A stretch of 64,000 nt of DNA from DASUPK01 sp963795665 (GCA_963795665.1 CAWCIP010000022.1:1-64000), one strand, 5' to 3'. Counted from the stretch's first letter, positions 12,070-23,176 are shown. Notes: generated from the letters alone by a model not told the origin. A program made the numbers and translations.

Positions 12070-13374
12070 ATGTCGACGATCGAGAGCGTGCACGGGAGGC
12101 AGGTGCTTGACTCGCGGGGGAACCCGACGGTCGAGGTCGAGGTCGTGCTGGATTCGGGGGCCCGCGGTCTCGCGGCCGTTCCCTCGGGCGCGTCCACGGG
12201 CGAGTACGAGGCGGTCGAGCTGCGCGACGGCGGCGACGAGTACGGCGGCAAGGCCGTCGGGAAGGCCGTCTCGCATGTGAACGGCGAGCTCGCCGAGCTG
12301 CTGAAGGGTGCGCGTGCGGCCGAGCAGTCAGCGCTCGACCGGACGATGATCGAGCTCGACGGAACTCCGAACAAGGGGCGGCTTGGGGCCAATGCGATCC
12401 TCGGCGCCTCGCTGGCGGTCGCGAAGGCGGCGGCCGCGGACGCGGGGCAGCCCCTCTACGACTACTTCGCGGAGCTGTACGCGGCGACCGGGGCCAAGGA
12501 CGCCGGCCCGGCCGACGTCCTGCCCGTCCCGATGATGAACGTCCTGAACGGCGGGGCGCACGCCGACAACGCCGTCGACTTCCAGGAGTTCATGGTCGTC
12601 CCGGCTGGGGCCGAGACCTTCGCGGGCTGCCTCCGGGTCGGCGCGGAGGTCTACCACGCTCTGAAGGGCATCCTTCAGAAGAAGGGCCTCTCGACCGGCG
12701 GCGGCGACGAGGGCGGCTTCGCCCCGGACCTCGAGTCCAACCGGGCGGCGCTCGACTTCCTGATCGATGCGATCGAGGAGGCGGGCTACGCCCCCGGCGT
12801 GGACGTGATGATCGCCCTCGATCCGGCCACGAGCGAGTTCTTCGACGACGGCAAGTACGTGCTCGAGCACGAGGGGCGGGCCCTGTCGCCGGAGGAGATG
12901 GCGGACTACTGGCACGACATCCGCGCGCGCTTCCCGGTCGTCTCGATCGAGGACGGCATGGACGAGGAGGATTGGGACGGGTGGAAGCTGCTCACCGAGA
13001 GGATCGGCGAGCGCTGCCAGCTCGTCGGCGACGACAACTTCGTCACCAATCCGGACCGGCTGCGGCGCGGGATCGAGATGGGAGTCGCGAACTCGATCCT
13101 GGTCAAGCTCAACCAGATCGGCACTCTCACCGAGACTCTGGAGACGATCCAGATCGCGCGCGACGCCGGCTACACCACGGTGATCTCCCACCGCTCGGGC
13201 GAGACCGAGGACACGACGATCGCCGACCTGGCGGTGGGCACCCGCGCCGGACAGATCAAGACCGGCGCCCCGTCGCGCTCGGATCGGGTCGCGAAGTACA
13301 ACCGCCTGCTCCGGATCGAGGAGGAGCTCGGCGATCGGGCCAGCTTCCCGGGCGCCTCGGTTTTCGAGCGATAG
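12070..13374 (+). CDS. eno: Enolase
   Basis: Converts 2-phosphoglycerate to phosphoenolpyruvate in glycolysis. At 434 residues it is full length. The N-terminus has VLDSRGNPTVEVEV and the substrate-loop GASTGEYEAVELRDG. The catalytic region has NVLNGGAHADNAVDFQEFM, GDEGGFAPDL, the metal aspartate/glutamates (ALDPATSEF, SIEDGMDEEDW, VGDDNFVTN), the catalytic lysine in ILVKLNQIGT and SHRSGETEDT. The ATG follows mazG by 13 bases, so it is probably part of the same operon. Confidence 0.98.
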   Translation: MSTIESVHGRQVLDSRGNPTVEVEVVLDSGARGLAAVPSGASTGEYEAVELRDGGDEYGGKAVGKAVSHVNGELAELLKGARAAEQSALDRTMIELDGTPNKGRLGANAILGASLAVAKAAAADAGQPLYDYFAELYAATGAKDAGPADVLPVPMMNVLNGGAHADNAVDFQEFMVVPAGAETFAGCLRVGAEVYHALKGILQKKGLSTGGGDEGGFAPDLESNRAALDFLIDAIEEAGYAPGVDVMIALDPATSEFFDDGKYVLEHEGRALSPEEMADYWHDIRARFPVVSIEDGMDEEDWDGWKLLTERIGERCQLVGDDNFVTNPDRLRRGIEMGVANSILVKLNQIGTLTETLETIQIARDAGYTTVISHRSGETEDTTIADLAVGTRAGQIKTGAPSRSDRVAKYNRLLRIEEELGDRASFPGASVFER

Positions 13375-13413
13375 GCGGAAGGACAATCGTGCCTGGCGGT
13401 CGAATCACCAGGC

Positions 13414-13785
13414 ATGACCGCCGCAACCGTCGGCCACAAACCCCGCCGACGCATCAATGCCGCGCCCAGGCGGGCGCCACGCCGTCGCGTACAGCGCCGC
13501 GTGGGACCGAGCCGGATCCGGTGGGATCGGGTCGGCCGGATCGCCCTCGTGCTCGTCCTCTTCGGGGTGATGGTCTCCTACCTCAATCCGCTGGTGAACC
13601 TGCTGCAGGCCTGGCAGGGGTCGAGGTCGAGCGACCAGGAGCTCGCCCAGCTCAAGCAGGAGAAGGTTCAGCTGACCGGGCAGCTGCGCGATGCCTCCAG
13701 CCCGGCGTCGCTCGAGCGCGAGGCGAGGCGGCTGGGCATGGTCAAGCCCGGCGAGCACGCCTACGTCGTCAAGTTGGGCCGGTGA
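13414..13785 (+). CDS. ftsB: FtsB/DivIC septum formation initiator family protein
   Basis: A bitopic divisome protein of 123 residues. It has a 40-residue arginine-rich cytoplasmic head, one transmembrane helix (RIALVLVLFGVMVSYLNPL, about residues 47-65), then an extracytoplasmic coiled coil (SSDQELAQLKQEKVQLTGQL) and the family ending LEREARRLGMVKPGEHAY. FtsB-type proteins bridge FtsL and FtsQ in the septal complex. Its place immediately after eno matches actinobacterial and other bacterial gene order. Confidence 0.9.
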   Translation: MTAATVGHKPRRRINAAPRRAPRRRVQRRVGPSRIRWDRVGRIALVLVLFGVMVSYLNPLVNLLQAWQGSRSSDQELAQLKQEKVQLTGQLRDASSPASLEREARRLGMVKPGEHAYVVKLGR

Positions 13786-13822
13786 CCGTCCCTTTTAAGG
13801 GGCCGCGGATATCATCCGCGCC

Positions 13823-13854
13823 CGCGCGCGCGCCATGGGGCTGTGCGCGTTTTT
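13823..13854 (+). terminator. Intrinsic terminator after ftsB
   Basis: A CGCGCGC arm pairs with GTGCGCG (13843-13849) across a short loop and is followed by five T residues (13850-13854). It separates the housekeeping block from the membrane-protein cluster. Confidence 0.6.
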
Positions 13855-13878
13855 GCTGTGAATTGAGCCGATGAGCCG

Positions 13879-16126
13879 ATGAGCACAGGCCGGTACCTGC
13901 TCGGCGCGGCTGAGCTGGCGGTGATCGCCACCGCTCTCGGCCTGGGCGCCTACCACCTGCGAGCCCTGCTCGCGCCCGCCTGGACGGGGGCGCTGGCGCG
14001 CCTCGCCGAGGTCGTGATCGGCGTCTCGATGCTGATCCTGGTCTCCGAGCTGCTCGGCGTCCTCGGGCTCTTCAAGGAGGTTCCGCTGCTGATCGGCTAT
14101 CGTCGCGGCGGGCCTGGGCGCCACGTTCTTCGCCCGCCGCCGCGGGCTGCCGGAGGCGCCCGAGACGCCCGAGGCGCGATCCGAGCGTGGTGATGGTCGC
14201 GATCGGGATCGCCGCCGCCGCCCTCGTGGTCGTCCACTGGGCGCATCCGACCGGCGCAGGCGATCGACCAGGGCATGTACTACCAGGACACCACCTGGTA
14301 CCACATGTCCTTCTCGGCCCGGTTTGCGCAGACGGGGCACGTCGGGCCGCTCCACTTCACCGATCCGCTCAAGCTCGCGGCCTGGTTCTATCCGCAGAAC
14401 TCCGAGCTGCTCCACGGCGTCGGCATCGTCTTCCTGAAGACGGACTTCCTCTCGCCGCTGATCAACCTGATGTGGGTGGCGCTCTGCCTGCTCGCCGCCT
14501 GGTGCGTCGGGCGACCGTACGCGATCGGCGGGGTCACGGTGCTCGGGGCCGCGGTGGTCCTCGACTCGGACATGCTGGTCGGCTCGCAGGCCGGGCAGGG
14601 CCCGAACGACGTCGCCGGCCTCTTCTTCCTGATGGCGGCCCTTGCCTTCCTGGTGGACGGCGCGGCCAGCGCACACGCGCGCGCGAGACGGCGCGCGGAA
14701 GCAGGGCTGGCAACGCGACTCCGACGGGCGAGCTCGAGCCCGGCGTCGTCGAGGACGTGCCGGTGGAGGGGGATCCCAGCGCTCTCGCGACCGTCGGGGC
14801 TGGGCCGCTCTTCATGGCCGGCCTGGCGGCCGGGCCTCGGGATCGGGACCAAGATCACCCTGCTCGCGACGATCGCTGCCTCACCATCGGCGTCGCGGTC
14901 CTCGGCGGCCGGCGGCACTGGCTGCGGGCGCTCGGCGATCTGGCTCGGCGGCATGGTGATCACCTGCGGCTTCTGGTACGGGCGGAACTTCGTCTACGCG
15001 CTCAATCCCGTTCCCGCAGATCCACAAGCTCGGGCCGATCCGCCTGCCCGGCCCCGACCAGCTCGCCCTCTATCCGCGCCCGCCGCACTCCCTGAGCGAG
15101 TACTACAACGACCCGACGCGTCTGGAGCAACAAGCTCTTCCCGGTCCTCCACGACCGGCTCGGGCCGCTCTGGCCGGTGATCCTCGCGGTCGTGGTCGTC
15201 GCGCTGGTCTGGGCGTTCTTCCGGGGCGGCAGCGCGCTGATGAGGATCCTGGCGGTGACCGGGATGGTCGCCGGGATCGCCTACGTCTTCACTCCGCTGA
15301 CCGCCTCCGGCAGCCTCGGTGACCCGAGCGGCTTCGACGCGAACCTGCGCTACGTCGCGCCGGTGCTGATGGTCGGCTTCCTGCTGCTGCCGCTGATCCC
15401 CTGGATCCGGCACGGGAGCCGTCCCTGGATCCTGATCGGCGCTGTTCACGATCCTGCTCGATCCAGGGCACGGTCACGCAGGCGAACTGGAAGTTCAAGC
15501 ACCACCTCGCCTCGATCGGGCTGGCGTTCCTGATCGTCGGCGTTCCCGCGCTGATCGTCGCCGGCCTGCGCCGGCGCGCATCAGCACGGTCGCGATCGTC
15601 GCCTTCGGGCTGGTCATGCTGATCACGGCGGTGGCGCTCGGGCGTGTGCGCGAGAACTACTACCTCGACCACCGCTACGTGACCGCGGTCGCGGCCGCCG
15701 CTCGGCGGCGGCTTCCGCGCCACGCCCGCAGTGGCAGCCGCTCCAGGACTGGGGACGCAAGCAGAGCCACCAGCGGATCGGCGTGGTCGGCCGCGCCTCC
15801 GCCTTCGGCCAGTACTTCTTCTACGGGACCGACCTCACCAACCACGTCCAGTACATCGGCCAGCAGCTCAACCGCGGCACCTTCCGGCCGATCGTCAGCT
15901 GCGCGGCCTGGCGCCGGGCGATCAACGACGGGCACTACGACTACATCGTCACCACGCCCAAGCTCGGAGCCGACGAGGCCGTGGCGCCCCGCCGAGAACC
16001 TCTGGACCGAGACCGACAAGAACGTGAAGACCGTGATCCAGTCCGGACCCGCCGCCGTCTACAAGATCACCGGGCCGCTCGACCCGGCGACCTGCGTGCA
16101 AGCTGGGGGCGGGGGCGCACACGTGA
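13879..16126 (+). CDS. Polytopic membrane protein, tandem paralog 1 of 4 (frameshifted)
   Basis: First of four tandem paralogs of about 740 residues. The readable pieces are in different frames: the N-terminus from ATG 13879 (MSTGRYLLGAAELAVIATAL); about 14262-14690, with DTTWYHMSFSARFAQTGHVG and the family block WFYPQNSELLHGVGIVF; about 15177-15440, with GIAYVFTPLTASG; and 15783-15985, with SAFGQYFFYGTDLTNHVQYI. Many predicted membrane helices alternate with these loops. The WYHM..WFYPQNSELLH loop and RN..GNP-type segments recall GT-C glycosyltransferases. That is an inference and no function is assigned. A TGA at 16124-16126, one frame away, overlaps the GTG of paralog 2. The many breaks look like sequence errors. 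Confidence 0.7.
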
Positions 16127-18389
16127 GCTTCGGCGACTACCTCCAGGGCTCGATCGAGCTGATCGCCGTGGCGGCGGCGCATGGGCTTCGCCGCCGTCGG
16201 CTTGCGCGGCCGCTTGCTGCCCGGCTGGTCGGGCGCCTCCGCGCGCCTCGCCGAGGTGGTCCTCGGCCTCTCGCTGCTCGTCGTGACGCTCGAGCTGGTC
16301 GGGGTGGTCGGCCTCTACCGGCCCGGGTGGGTGCTGCTCGCCTCGCTGGTCGTCGGGCTCGGGATCGGCTTCGCCCTGCGGCCGGCGCGAGCAGGGTCCG
16401 CCGCTGCCCTCGCCCGCGGTGCCTGCCGTTCGCGCTCGGTCGTCGCCGTCGCGGCCGCCGCTGCTGGTCGTCGCCGCACTGGGCGATGCCGACCCAGACC
16501 GGCCTCGACATCGGCATGTACCTGCCCAACACCACCTGGCAGAACGCGCCGTTCGCCGCTCGCTTCGTCCAGGACCACCAGGTCGGGGCGCTCCACTTCA
16601 CCGAGGTCCTCAACCTGACCGTCTGGTTCTACCCGCAGAACTCCGAGCTCCTCCACTCGGCCGGGATCCTCTTCCTCGGCAACGACTTCCTCTCGCCGCT
16701 GATCAACATCGGCTGGGCCTCGCTCTGCCTGCTCGCGGCGTGGGCGTTCGCGCGGCCCTACGGCGGCGGCCCGATCGCGGTCCTGGCGATGGCGCTGGTG
16801 CTCGACGCGAACATGCTGCTGCTCTACCAGCCGGGGGACGCCAAGAACGACATCGATGGGGTTGTTCTTCTTCCTGGCCTCCGCCGCGATCCTGGTCAAC
16901 GCCGATGCGCAGCGAAGATTGGCTCTCACGCGGCGCGGCGCGAGGACCGGCCTCGGGCCGGCTACCGCCGGAGTTCACTCGGCCGCACCATCCGCCGCCC
17001 CCCTTAGAGCGGCGCCCTGGTCGTCGCCGGCCTCGCGGCGGGGCTGGCGCTCGGCACGAAGCTCAACCTGCTCGCGCCGTTCGGCCTGCTGACGCTCGGC
17101 GTGATCGCCGTCGAGCGCCGGCTACCGCTGGCGCGCCACCGGGATCTGGGTCGTCAGCTCGCTGGTCACCGGAGGCTTCTGGTTCGCGCGCAACCTGGTC
17201 AACGCCGGCAACCCGCTGCCGTGGATCAAGGCCGGCCCCTTGCCGGGCCCGGACCAGGCTCGACATCAACATCCGCGAGCCGCACACCGTCGCCCACTAC
17301 CTGGTGCCGCCCGACGGCGGAGTGATCAGCCACCACCTGATCCCCGGCCTCCACGACAGCTTCGGCGACCTCTGGCCGCTGGTCCTGGTCGCGGTGATCG
17401 GCGGCTTCGTGCTCGCGATCTTCCGCGGCCGCACGCCGATGATCCGCATGCTCGGGATCGTCGCCCTGCTCAGCGGCATCGCCTACCTGTTCACGCCGCT
17501 GACCGCCGCCGGCCCCGAGGGCGACCCGACCGCCTTCACCACCAACCTCCGCTACGCCTCGCCGGCGATCGGCGCTCGGGGCGATGCTGCTCGGCGTCGA
17601 TGCGGGGCTGCTGAAGCCGCGCGTGCAGCCCTGGCTGCTCGGCGCGCTGGTCGTCCTGCTGCTCGTCCAGGCGGTCCCGGTCTGGGATCTCCACGGCCAC
17701 CTCTGGACGCGCCACTTCCTGCTCGGCGCGGTCGGGCTCGCGTTCTTCCTGATCGTCGTCCCGGTCGGGCTCGCGCTGCTCGGCCAGCGGGGCTGGGATC
17801 CCTGGACCCTCGGCGCCGGGGTCGCCGTCGCGCTCGGCCCTGGTGGTCGCGATCGGCTGGCCCAACAGCAGAGACTACGTCAATAACCGCTACCAGGCCT
17901 CAACCGCGCCGCAGGACTTCCCGGTCGGCATGAAGTCCGCGCTCGCCTGGTTCAACAGCGCGAACCCGCACGACTCCCGGATCGCCGTCGTCGGCGGCCG
18001 GCCAGGCTTCAAGCAGTACGTCTTCTACGGCAACGACCTCTCCAACCACGTCCAGTACGTCGCGCAGCACGGGCCGCACGGGGCCTATCTGCCGATCGCG
18101 AGCGAGGCCGCGCAACACCTGCAGAGAGGGCCCGCCTTCGTCGCCGCAGTGCGGGGAGTGGGTGCAGGCGCTCAACGAGGGCGGCTACCAGTAGCCTGAT
18201 CGGCCCCGACCAGCGGACGCAGTCGCGTCCCGCCGGTCGAGGCGCTCTGGACGGCGGCTGCCGGGCGGCAGCCGGGTCGAAGACGAACGACGACGTCTCG
18301 GTCTTCAGCTGACGGTCCAGCTCGATCCGCGGCTGTGCGCAGCCCGCGAGGCGGCTCTGCGTCGCTCGGGCGCCGCCTCACTACAGTGA
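16123..18389 (+). CDS. Polytopic membrane protein, tandem paralog 2 of 4 (frameshifted)
   Basis: Starts at GTG 16123 (MSFGDYLQGSIELIAVAA), overlapping the stop of paralog 1 by GTGA. Readable pieces include 16181-16440 (GLRGRLLPGWSGASARLAEV), 16500-16862 (LDIGMYLPNTTWQNAPFAAR, WFYPQNSELLHSAGILFLG), 17270-17575 (HTVAHYL, GIAYLFTPLTAAGPEG) and 17843-18110 (FYGNDLSNHVQYVAQHGPHG). The tail reads LDPRLCAAREAALRR and ends SGAASLQ before TGA 18387-18389. Single extra G or C bases account for most breaks, for example at about 16862 (GGGG for GGG), 17262, 17577 and 17836. The architecture is the same as its neighbours: an N-terminal helix pair, a large catalytic-looking loop, multiple helices and a soluble C-terminal segment. 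Confidence 0.7.
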
Positions 18390-20612
18390 GCTTCGGCGAC
18401 TACCTCTTCGGGGTCGTCGGGCTCGCCGCGGTCGCGATTCCGATGGCTCTCGCGGCGGTTCGTCTGCGCGCGCGGCTGCTGCCCGGCTGGGAGGGGCACC
18501 CGCCCGCCTGGCCGAGGCGGTGCTCGGCGTCGCGCTGCTCACGGTCCTGCTGCAGCTGCTCGGCGCCTTCGGGATCCTCGTTCCGGCCGTCCTGCTGGTC
18601 GCGGCGCTCGCGGTCGGCCTCGGCATCTGGTTCGGCGTGCGTGGCGAGTTCCTCGCGGATAGCGCGAGCAAGTCGCCAACCGGCGAGCTCGTCCGCTCCG
18701 CCGGCGCCAGCGATCCCTCTTCCCCAGCTGGTGTTGGCGCTTCTCGCCGCCGCCTTCGTCGCCGCCCACTGGGCCACCGGCCTCCAGGACGTCTGGGGCC
18801 GGGGCATGCTCACCTTCGACACGCTCTGGTACCACGGCCCGTTCGCGGCGCGCATCGCGGACACCGGGTCGGTCTGGGGGATGCACTTCATCGATCCCCT
18901 CTACCTGAACTGGTTCTACCCGGAGAACTCCGAGCTGCTGCACGCGCGCGGGCATCGTCCTCTTCAACCGGGACATCTTCAGTCCGCTCGTCAACTTCGG
19001 CTGGCTCGGGGTGGCCCTGCTCGCCGGCTGGTGCATCGGCCGCCCGTACGGCGTCGCGCCGCTCAGCCTGGTCGCGGTCTGCCATCGCGATGGACACGGG
19101 CCCGATGGTCCCGAGGGAGGCGGGCACGCCGGCGACGGACACCGTCCCTGTGGCGCTGCTGCTCGCGGCCGTCGCGATCCTGATCAACGCCTGGGCGCTG
19201 CGCTCTGAGCCGGGAGAGGAGAAGGGGCCCCTGGTGGAGCTTTCTGCCCTTGCCATCACTCGGGGCCCTGCTCGTGGCTGGCCTCTCGATGGGAATCGCG
19301 CTGGGCAGCAAGCTGACGATCTCGGGGGCGACTGCGGCGATGGCCGTCGGCGTCATCTTCCTGGTCCCACCCGGCGTCCGTCGCCGGGCGTTCGGCGTCT
19401 TCCTTGCGGGCGTCATCGCCACCGCCGGCTTCTGGTTCCTGCGCAACCTGATCCACGCCGGCAACCCGCTGCCTTGGGTCCGGCACATCGGGCCGATCGA
19501 CCTGCCCGGCCCGAACCGCGGGCTGGAGGGGCGCGACGACTTCACCGTCGCCCACTACATCCTCAGCAACCCGAGCACCTCCCTCTGGCGGGCCTACTTC
19601 CTCAACCCGATCGAGAACCTGCTCGGGCCGCTCTGGTTCCTGATCCTGGGTGGTGCCGCCGCCGGAGCGCGTCGTCGCCGTCTGGCGCCCACGCTCACCC
19701 GCCGTGCGCCTGGCCGGCGCGGTAACGATCGTGGCCGCGATCGCGTACCTGTTCACGCCGCTCACCGCCGCCGGGCCGGAGGGCCATCCGCTCGCGTTCG
19801 GGATCAACCTCCGCTACCTGACGCCCGGCCTCGCGCTGGGCCTGGCGCTGTTGCCGCTGGAGCCGCGCCTCACGCCGACCCGGATCCGCCTCCCGTTGCT
19901 GGTCGGCGGTCTGATCACGCTCTTCCTCACCTCCCACTACTCGGACGCGAACGTCGCCTGGAAGGGCGCCTTCGCCTCGATTCCGTGGGCCGCCCTGATC
20001 GGGATCGTCTTCGTCGGCGCCCCCGTCGGCCTGGCGCTTCTCGGCCGGCGGAGCGCGCTGCTCGCCGGAGTTGCGGGGGCGAGTGGTCGTCCTCATGGTC
20101 GCCGCCGTCGGCTGGGCGAAGCAGGACGACTACTTCGCGCACCGCTACAGCCGGGCCGAGGACTTCCGCTTCCAGCTCGATGACGCCGTCGCGCTGGGCG
20201 AAGCCGACCTCGGACCTGCGCATCGGCGTCGCCGGCACCAGCGGCGCCTACAACCAGTACGGCTTCTACGGCGACGACGTCTCGAACTACGTCCAGTACG
20301 TCGGCCGCCACCTCCCCGAGGCCGACTTCCGCGAGATCACAACCTGCCCGGAGTTCCGCCGGGCGGTCAACGACGGGCGACTACGACTATCTCGTCACCA
20401 CCCCGTCGCTCGACCTGAACGACCCGTCGCACGCCAGCCCCTCGCCCGAGCGGGGCTGGGTGAAGAACGACCCGGCAGTCGAGGAGATCCTCCACGACGG
20501 CCGCGTCTCGGTGTTCCGCATCAACGGCGAGCTCGACCCGACCGGCTGCGGCAAGGCGAACCGGCGCGGCGCTGCGGGCCAACCGGGAGGATCAGCCGCG
20601 AGCAGGAAGTGA
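18386..20612 (+). CDS. Polytopic membrane protein, tandem paralog 3 of 4 (frameshifted)
   Basis: Starts at GTG 18386 (MSFGDYLFGVVGLAAVAIP), overlapping the stop of paralog 2 (GTGA). Readable pieces are 18520-18650, about 18790-18940 (FDTLWYHGPFAARIADTGSV, LNWFYPENSELLHA), 19256-19670 (GLSMGIALGSKLTISG, FWFLRNLIHAGNPLPWVRHI, DDFTVAHYIL), 19690-20080 (IAYLFTPLTAAGPEGHPLAF) and 20230-20608 (NQYGFYGDDVSNYVQYVGRH, then NGELDPTGCGKANRR). The TGA at 20610-20612 overlaps the next GTG. An apparent 1307-residue frame that runs from this unit into paralog 4 is an artefact of the lost stops. Confidence 0.7.
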
Positions 20613-22832
20613 GCAGCGTCGGCGACTACATCCTCGGCGTGATCGGCCTGGTGGCCGTCGTCCTCTCGATGGCGATCGCCGGGAGGACGGCACGCCGCGC
20701 CGCTCTGCCGGCCTGGACCGGCACGCCGGCGCTGCTGGCCGACGCGGTCCTCGCGATCGGCATCCTCGTACTCGTCGCCGAGCTGCTCGGGATCTTCGGG
20801 ATCCTCGACGGCGTCCTGCTCGTGGTCGCCGCACTGATCGTCGGCGGCGGCGCGCTGCGCCTCGAGCCGATGCTGATCCGCGCTGGGGCGCGGGTGGCGC
20901 AGTGGGGGAAGGGCAAGGAGACCGACCTTCGCCCGGCCCCCCCGATCGGCCGCGTGGAGCTGGGCGCCGGGATCCTGATCGCGCTGATCGTCGCCGCCCA
21001 GTGGGCAGGACCGACGCTTCTGGCGCTCGACCGGGGCATCTACGGCGGCGATTCCCTCTGGTACCACCTCCCGCTGGCCGCGCACATCGCTGACACCGGG
21101 TCGGTCACCGGGCTGCTCTACACCGACCCGCTCTACCTGAACTGGTTCTATCCGCAGGTCTCGGAGCTGCTCCACGCCGGCGGCATCCTGCTGTTCGGCA
21201 ACGACTTCCTCTCGCCGCTCATCAACATGGCGTGGCTCGGCCTGGCGCTCTTCGCCGGCTACTGCATCGGCCGCCCCTACGGGACCGGGCCCGTCGGCCT
21301 CGCCGCGGTCGCGTCGGTGATGGCGGCGAACCTCCTCTTCTCCCGCCAGCCCGGCAACGCCAACAACGACGTCGTCGCGATCGCCCTCTTCCTCGCGTCG
21401 GTGGCCGTGCTGCTCAACGTCCGCTGGCCGGAGCGGGGCGGCGGCGAGGCGGCCAGGTCAGGGCCTCCGTCCGGGGCCCTGCTGGTCGCCGGGCTCGCGG
21501 CGGGGCTCGCCCTCGGCACGAAGCTCACCGTCGTCCCTCCGGTCCTGGCGCTGACCGTCGGCGTTATCTGGATCAGCGGCGCCGGCTACCGGCTGCGCGC
21601 GGCCGCGGAGTGGATCGGCGCGCTGGTCGTGGGCGGGGGCTACTGGTACGTGCGCAACCTGATCGTCTCCGGCAACCCGTTCCCCTGGCAGGACATCGGG
21701 CCGATTCACCACGCCGAGGCGCTGCAGGGCCGGCATCCGTACTCGATCGCCCACTACGCGACCGACACGAGCATCTGGGGCCGCTACTTCACGCCGGCCC
21801 TCCACGAGCGCCTCGGGGAGCTCTGGCCCGCCTATCTCGCGCTCGCGGTGATCGCCGTCCTGCTCGTCCTCTGGCGCGGGGGGCGGATGGAGCGGATGCT
21901 CGGGATCGTGGCGCTGCTCGCCGCGATCGCCTACCTGCTGACGCCGCTCGGCGCCTCGGGCCCCGAGGGGATGCCGATCGGGTTCCGGCTGAACATCCGT
22001 TACCTGGCGCCGGGGCTGGTGCTCGCCCTGACGCTGCTGGCGATCCCGCCGCCCTTCGCCGGCGAGCAGCGGGTCTGGCGCCTCGGGACACGGGCGCAGG
22101 CGTGGCGCTACGGAGCCCTGACGGTCTTCGCCCTCCTCGTCATCGTCAGCGCCGGAGCGATCGGCGCGATCGACACGGGGCGCATCCCGGGGACGTTGGC
22201 GCTCGCGCTGGCCGTTGTCGCCCTGCCGCTCCTGCTTGTCTTCCTCTCGCGTCGCGGCCTCTCCCCGGTGCCACTCGCCGGCATCGGTCTTGCGGCGCTG
22301 CTCGTTCTCGCGGTCTTCGGCCGCATGGCGCAGACCCACTACCTGGACGAGCGCTACTCCTCGACGGCGCCCGACTACCCGAAGACCGAGCAGCCGGCGA
22401 TCGAGCTCAACCAGGGCCTCGGGGCCGCGTACGACTGGGCCCGCGGCACCCACGACCAGAGGGTCGCCCTCTCAGGGACGATGGGCGCGATGTTCCAGTA
22501 CCCGCTCTGGGGCGGCGACTCGAGCAACACCGTCGTCTACATCGGGCAGCACGGGCCGCGCGGGTCCTTCGACGAGATCCCACAGTGCCCCGAGTGGATC
22601 GCCGCACTGAACGACGGCGACTACGACTACGTCGTCACCACCCCGACCTTCCACCAGGACGATCCCGCCGCCGACACGGCGCCGGTCCAGCGCACCTGGA
22701 TCTCCCGCGCCCAGAACATCCAGCACGTCGCGGGCGCCGGGCTGGTCGACGTCTGGAGGGTCACCGGCCCGCTCGCTCCCGGAGGCCTGCGTGGCAACGC
22801 CTTCCGGCAAGCTCCCGCCTGCTACCAAGTAG
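20609..22832 (+). CDS. Polytopic membrane protein, tandem paralog 4 of 4 (nearly intact)
   Basis: The reference copy of the family, readable in one frame from GTG 20609 (MSSVGDYILGVIGLVAVVLS) for about 733 codons. It has roughly 12-14 hydrophobic helices. The loop after helix 4 carries RGIYGGDSLWYHLPLAAHIA and LNWFYPQVSELLHAGGILLF. Next come GLAAGLALGTKLTVVPP, GGGYWYVRNLIVSGNPFPW and YLLTPLGASGPEGMP. A soluble C-terminal segment follows (YPLWGGDSSNTVVYIGQHGP, CPEWIAALNDGDYDYVVTTP, GLVDVWRVTGPLAP). RN..GNP and the acidic first loop resemble GT-C/PMT-like glycosyltransferases, so the function is inferred at most. Deleting one C near 22805 gives the ending GNAFGKLPPATK and a TAG at 22830-22832. 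This length matches paralogs 1-3. Confidence 0.8.
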
Positions 22833-22834
22833 GC

Positions 22835-23173
22835 GTGGCCTATCCGCTCGACAACGCCCTCTTCCAGTGGGAGGAGGGGGCCGGGCGCCTGCGAGAGCTG
22901 GACTCCGACCCTCGCGCCGCTCGCAACTCCCGCCGCGCCGTCGAGGCGATCCGCGACGAGCTCCGCCGCCGGATCGGCCCGACCTTCTCAGCCCAGGAGC
23001 TCGCGGACCTCTACGGCCGGGGGACGGACTGGTGCCTGGAGGCGGCTCGCCAGGCGGCCCCGATGGCGGCCGTCGACCTGGACCCTCAGGCGATCGTCGA
23101 CGGAGCCTTCTTCGCGTATCTGCGCGGCGCCTACGACTACTCGGGCGGCCGGGTCATCGCCGAGCAGGATTGA
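22835..23173 (+). CDS. Small soluble protein following the membrane paralogs (unknown function)
   Basis: A 112-residue protein from GTG 22835 (VAYPLDNALFQWEEGAGRLR). It is hydrophilic and helical, with no membrane segment or signal, and includes the stretches FSAQELADLYGRGTDWCLEA and IVDGAFFAYLRGAYDYSGGR. In the raw sequence it is fused in frame to paralog 4. The sharp change from membrane to cytosolic composition, the length of the other paralogs, and the TAG two bases before this GTG in the neighbouring frame argue for a separate gene. The family is not recognised. Confidence 0.6.
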   Translation: MAYPLDNALFQWEEGAGRLRELDSDPRAARNSRRAVEAIRDELRRRIGPTFSAQELADLYGRGTDWCLEAARQAAPMAAVDLDPQAIVDGAFFAYLRGAYDYSGGRVIAEQD

Positions 23174-23176
23174 AGG

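Noticed and set aside
19250..23173. A single 1307-residue open frame
   Set aside because: It joins the end of paralog 3, all of paralog 4 and a small soluble gene through lost stops; internal GTGA overlaps and repeated motifs mark the true boundaries.
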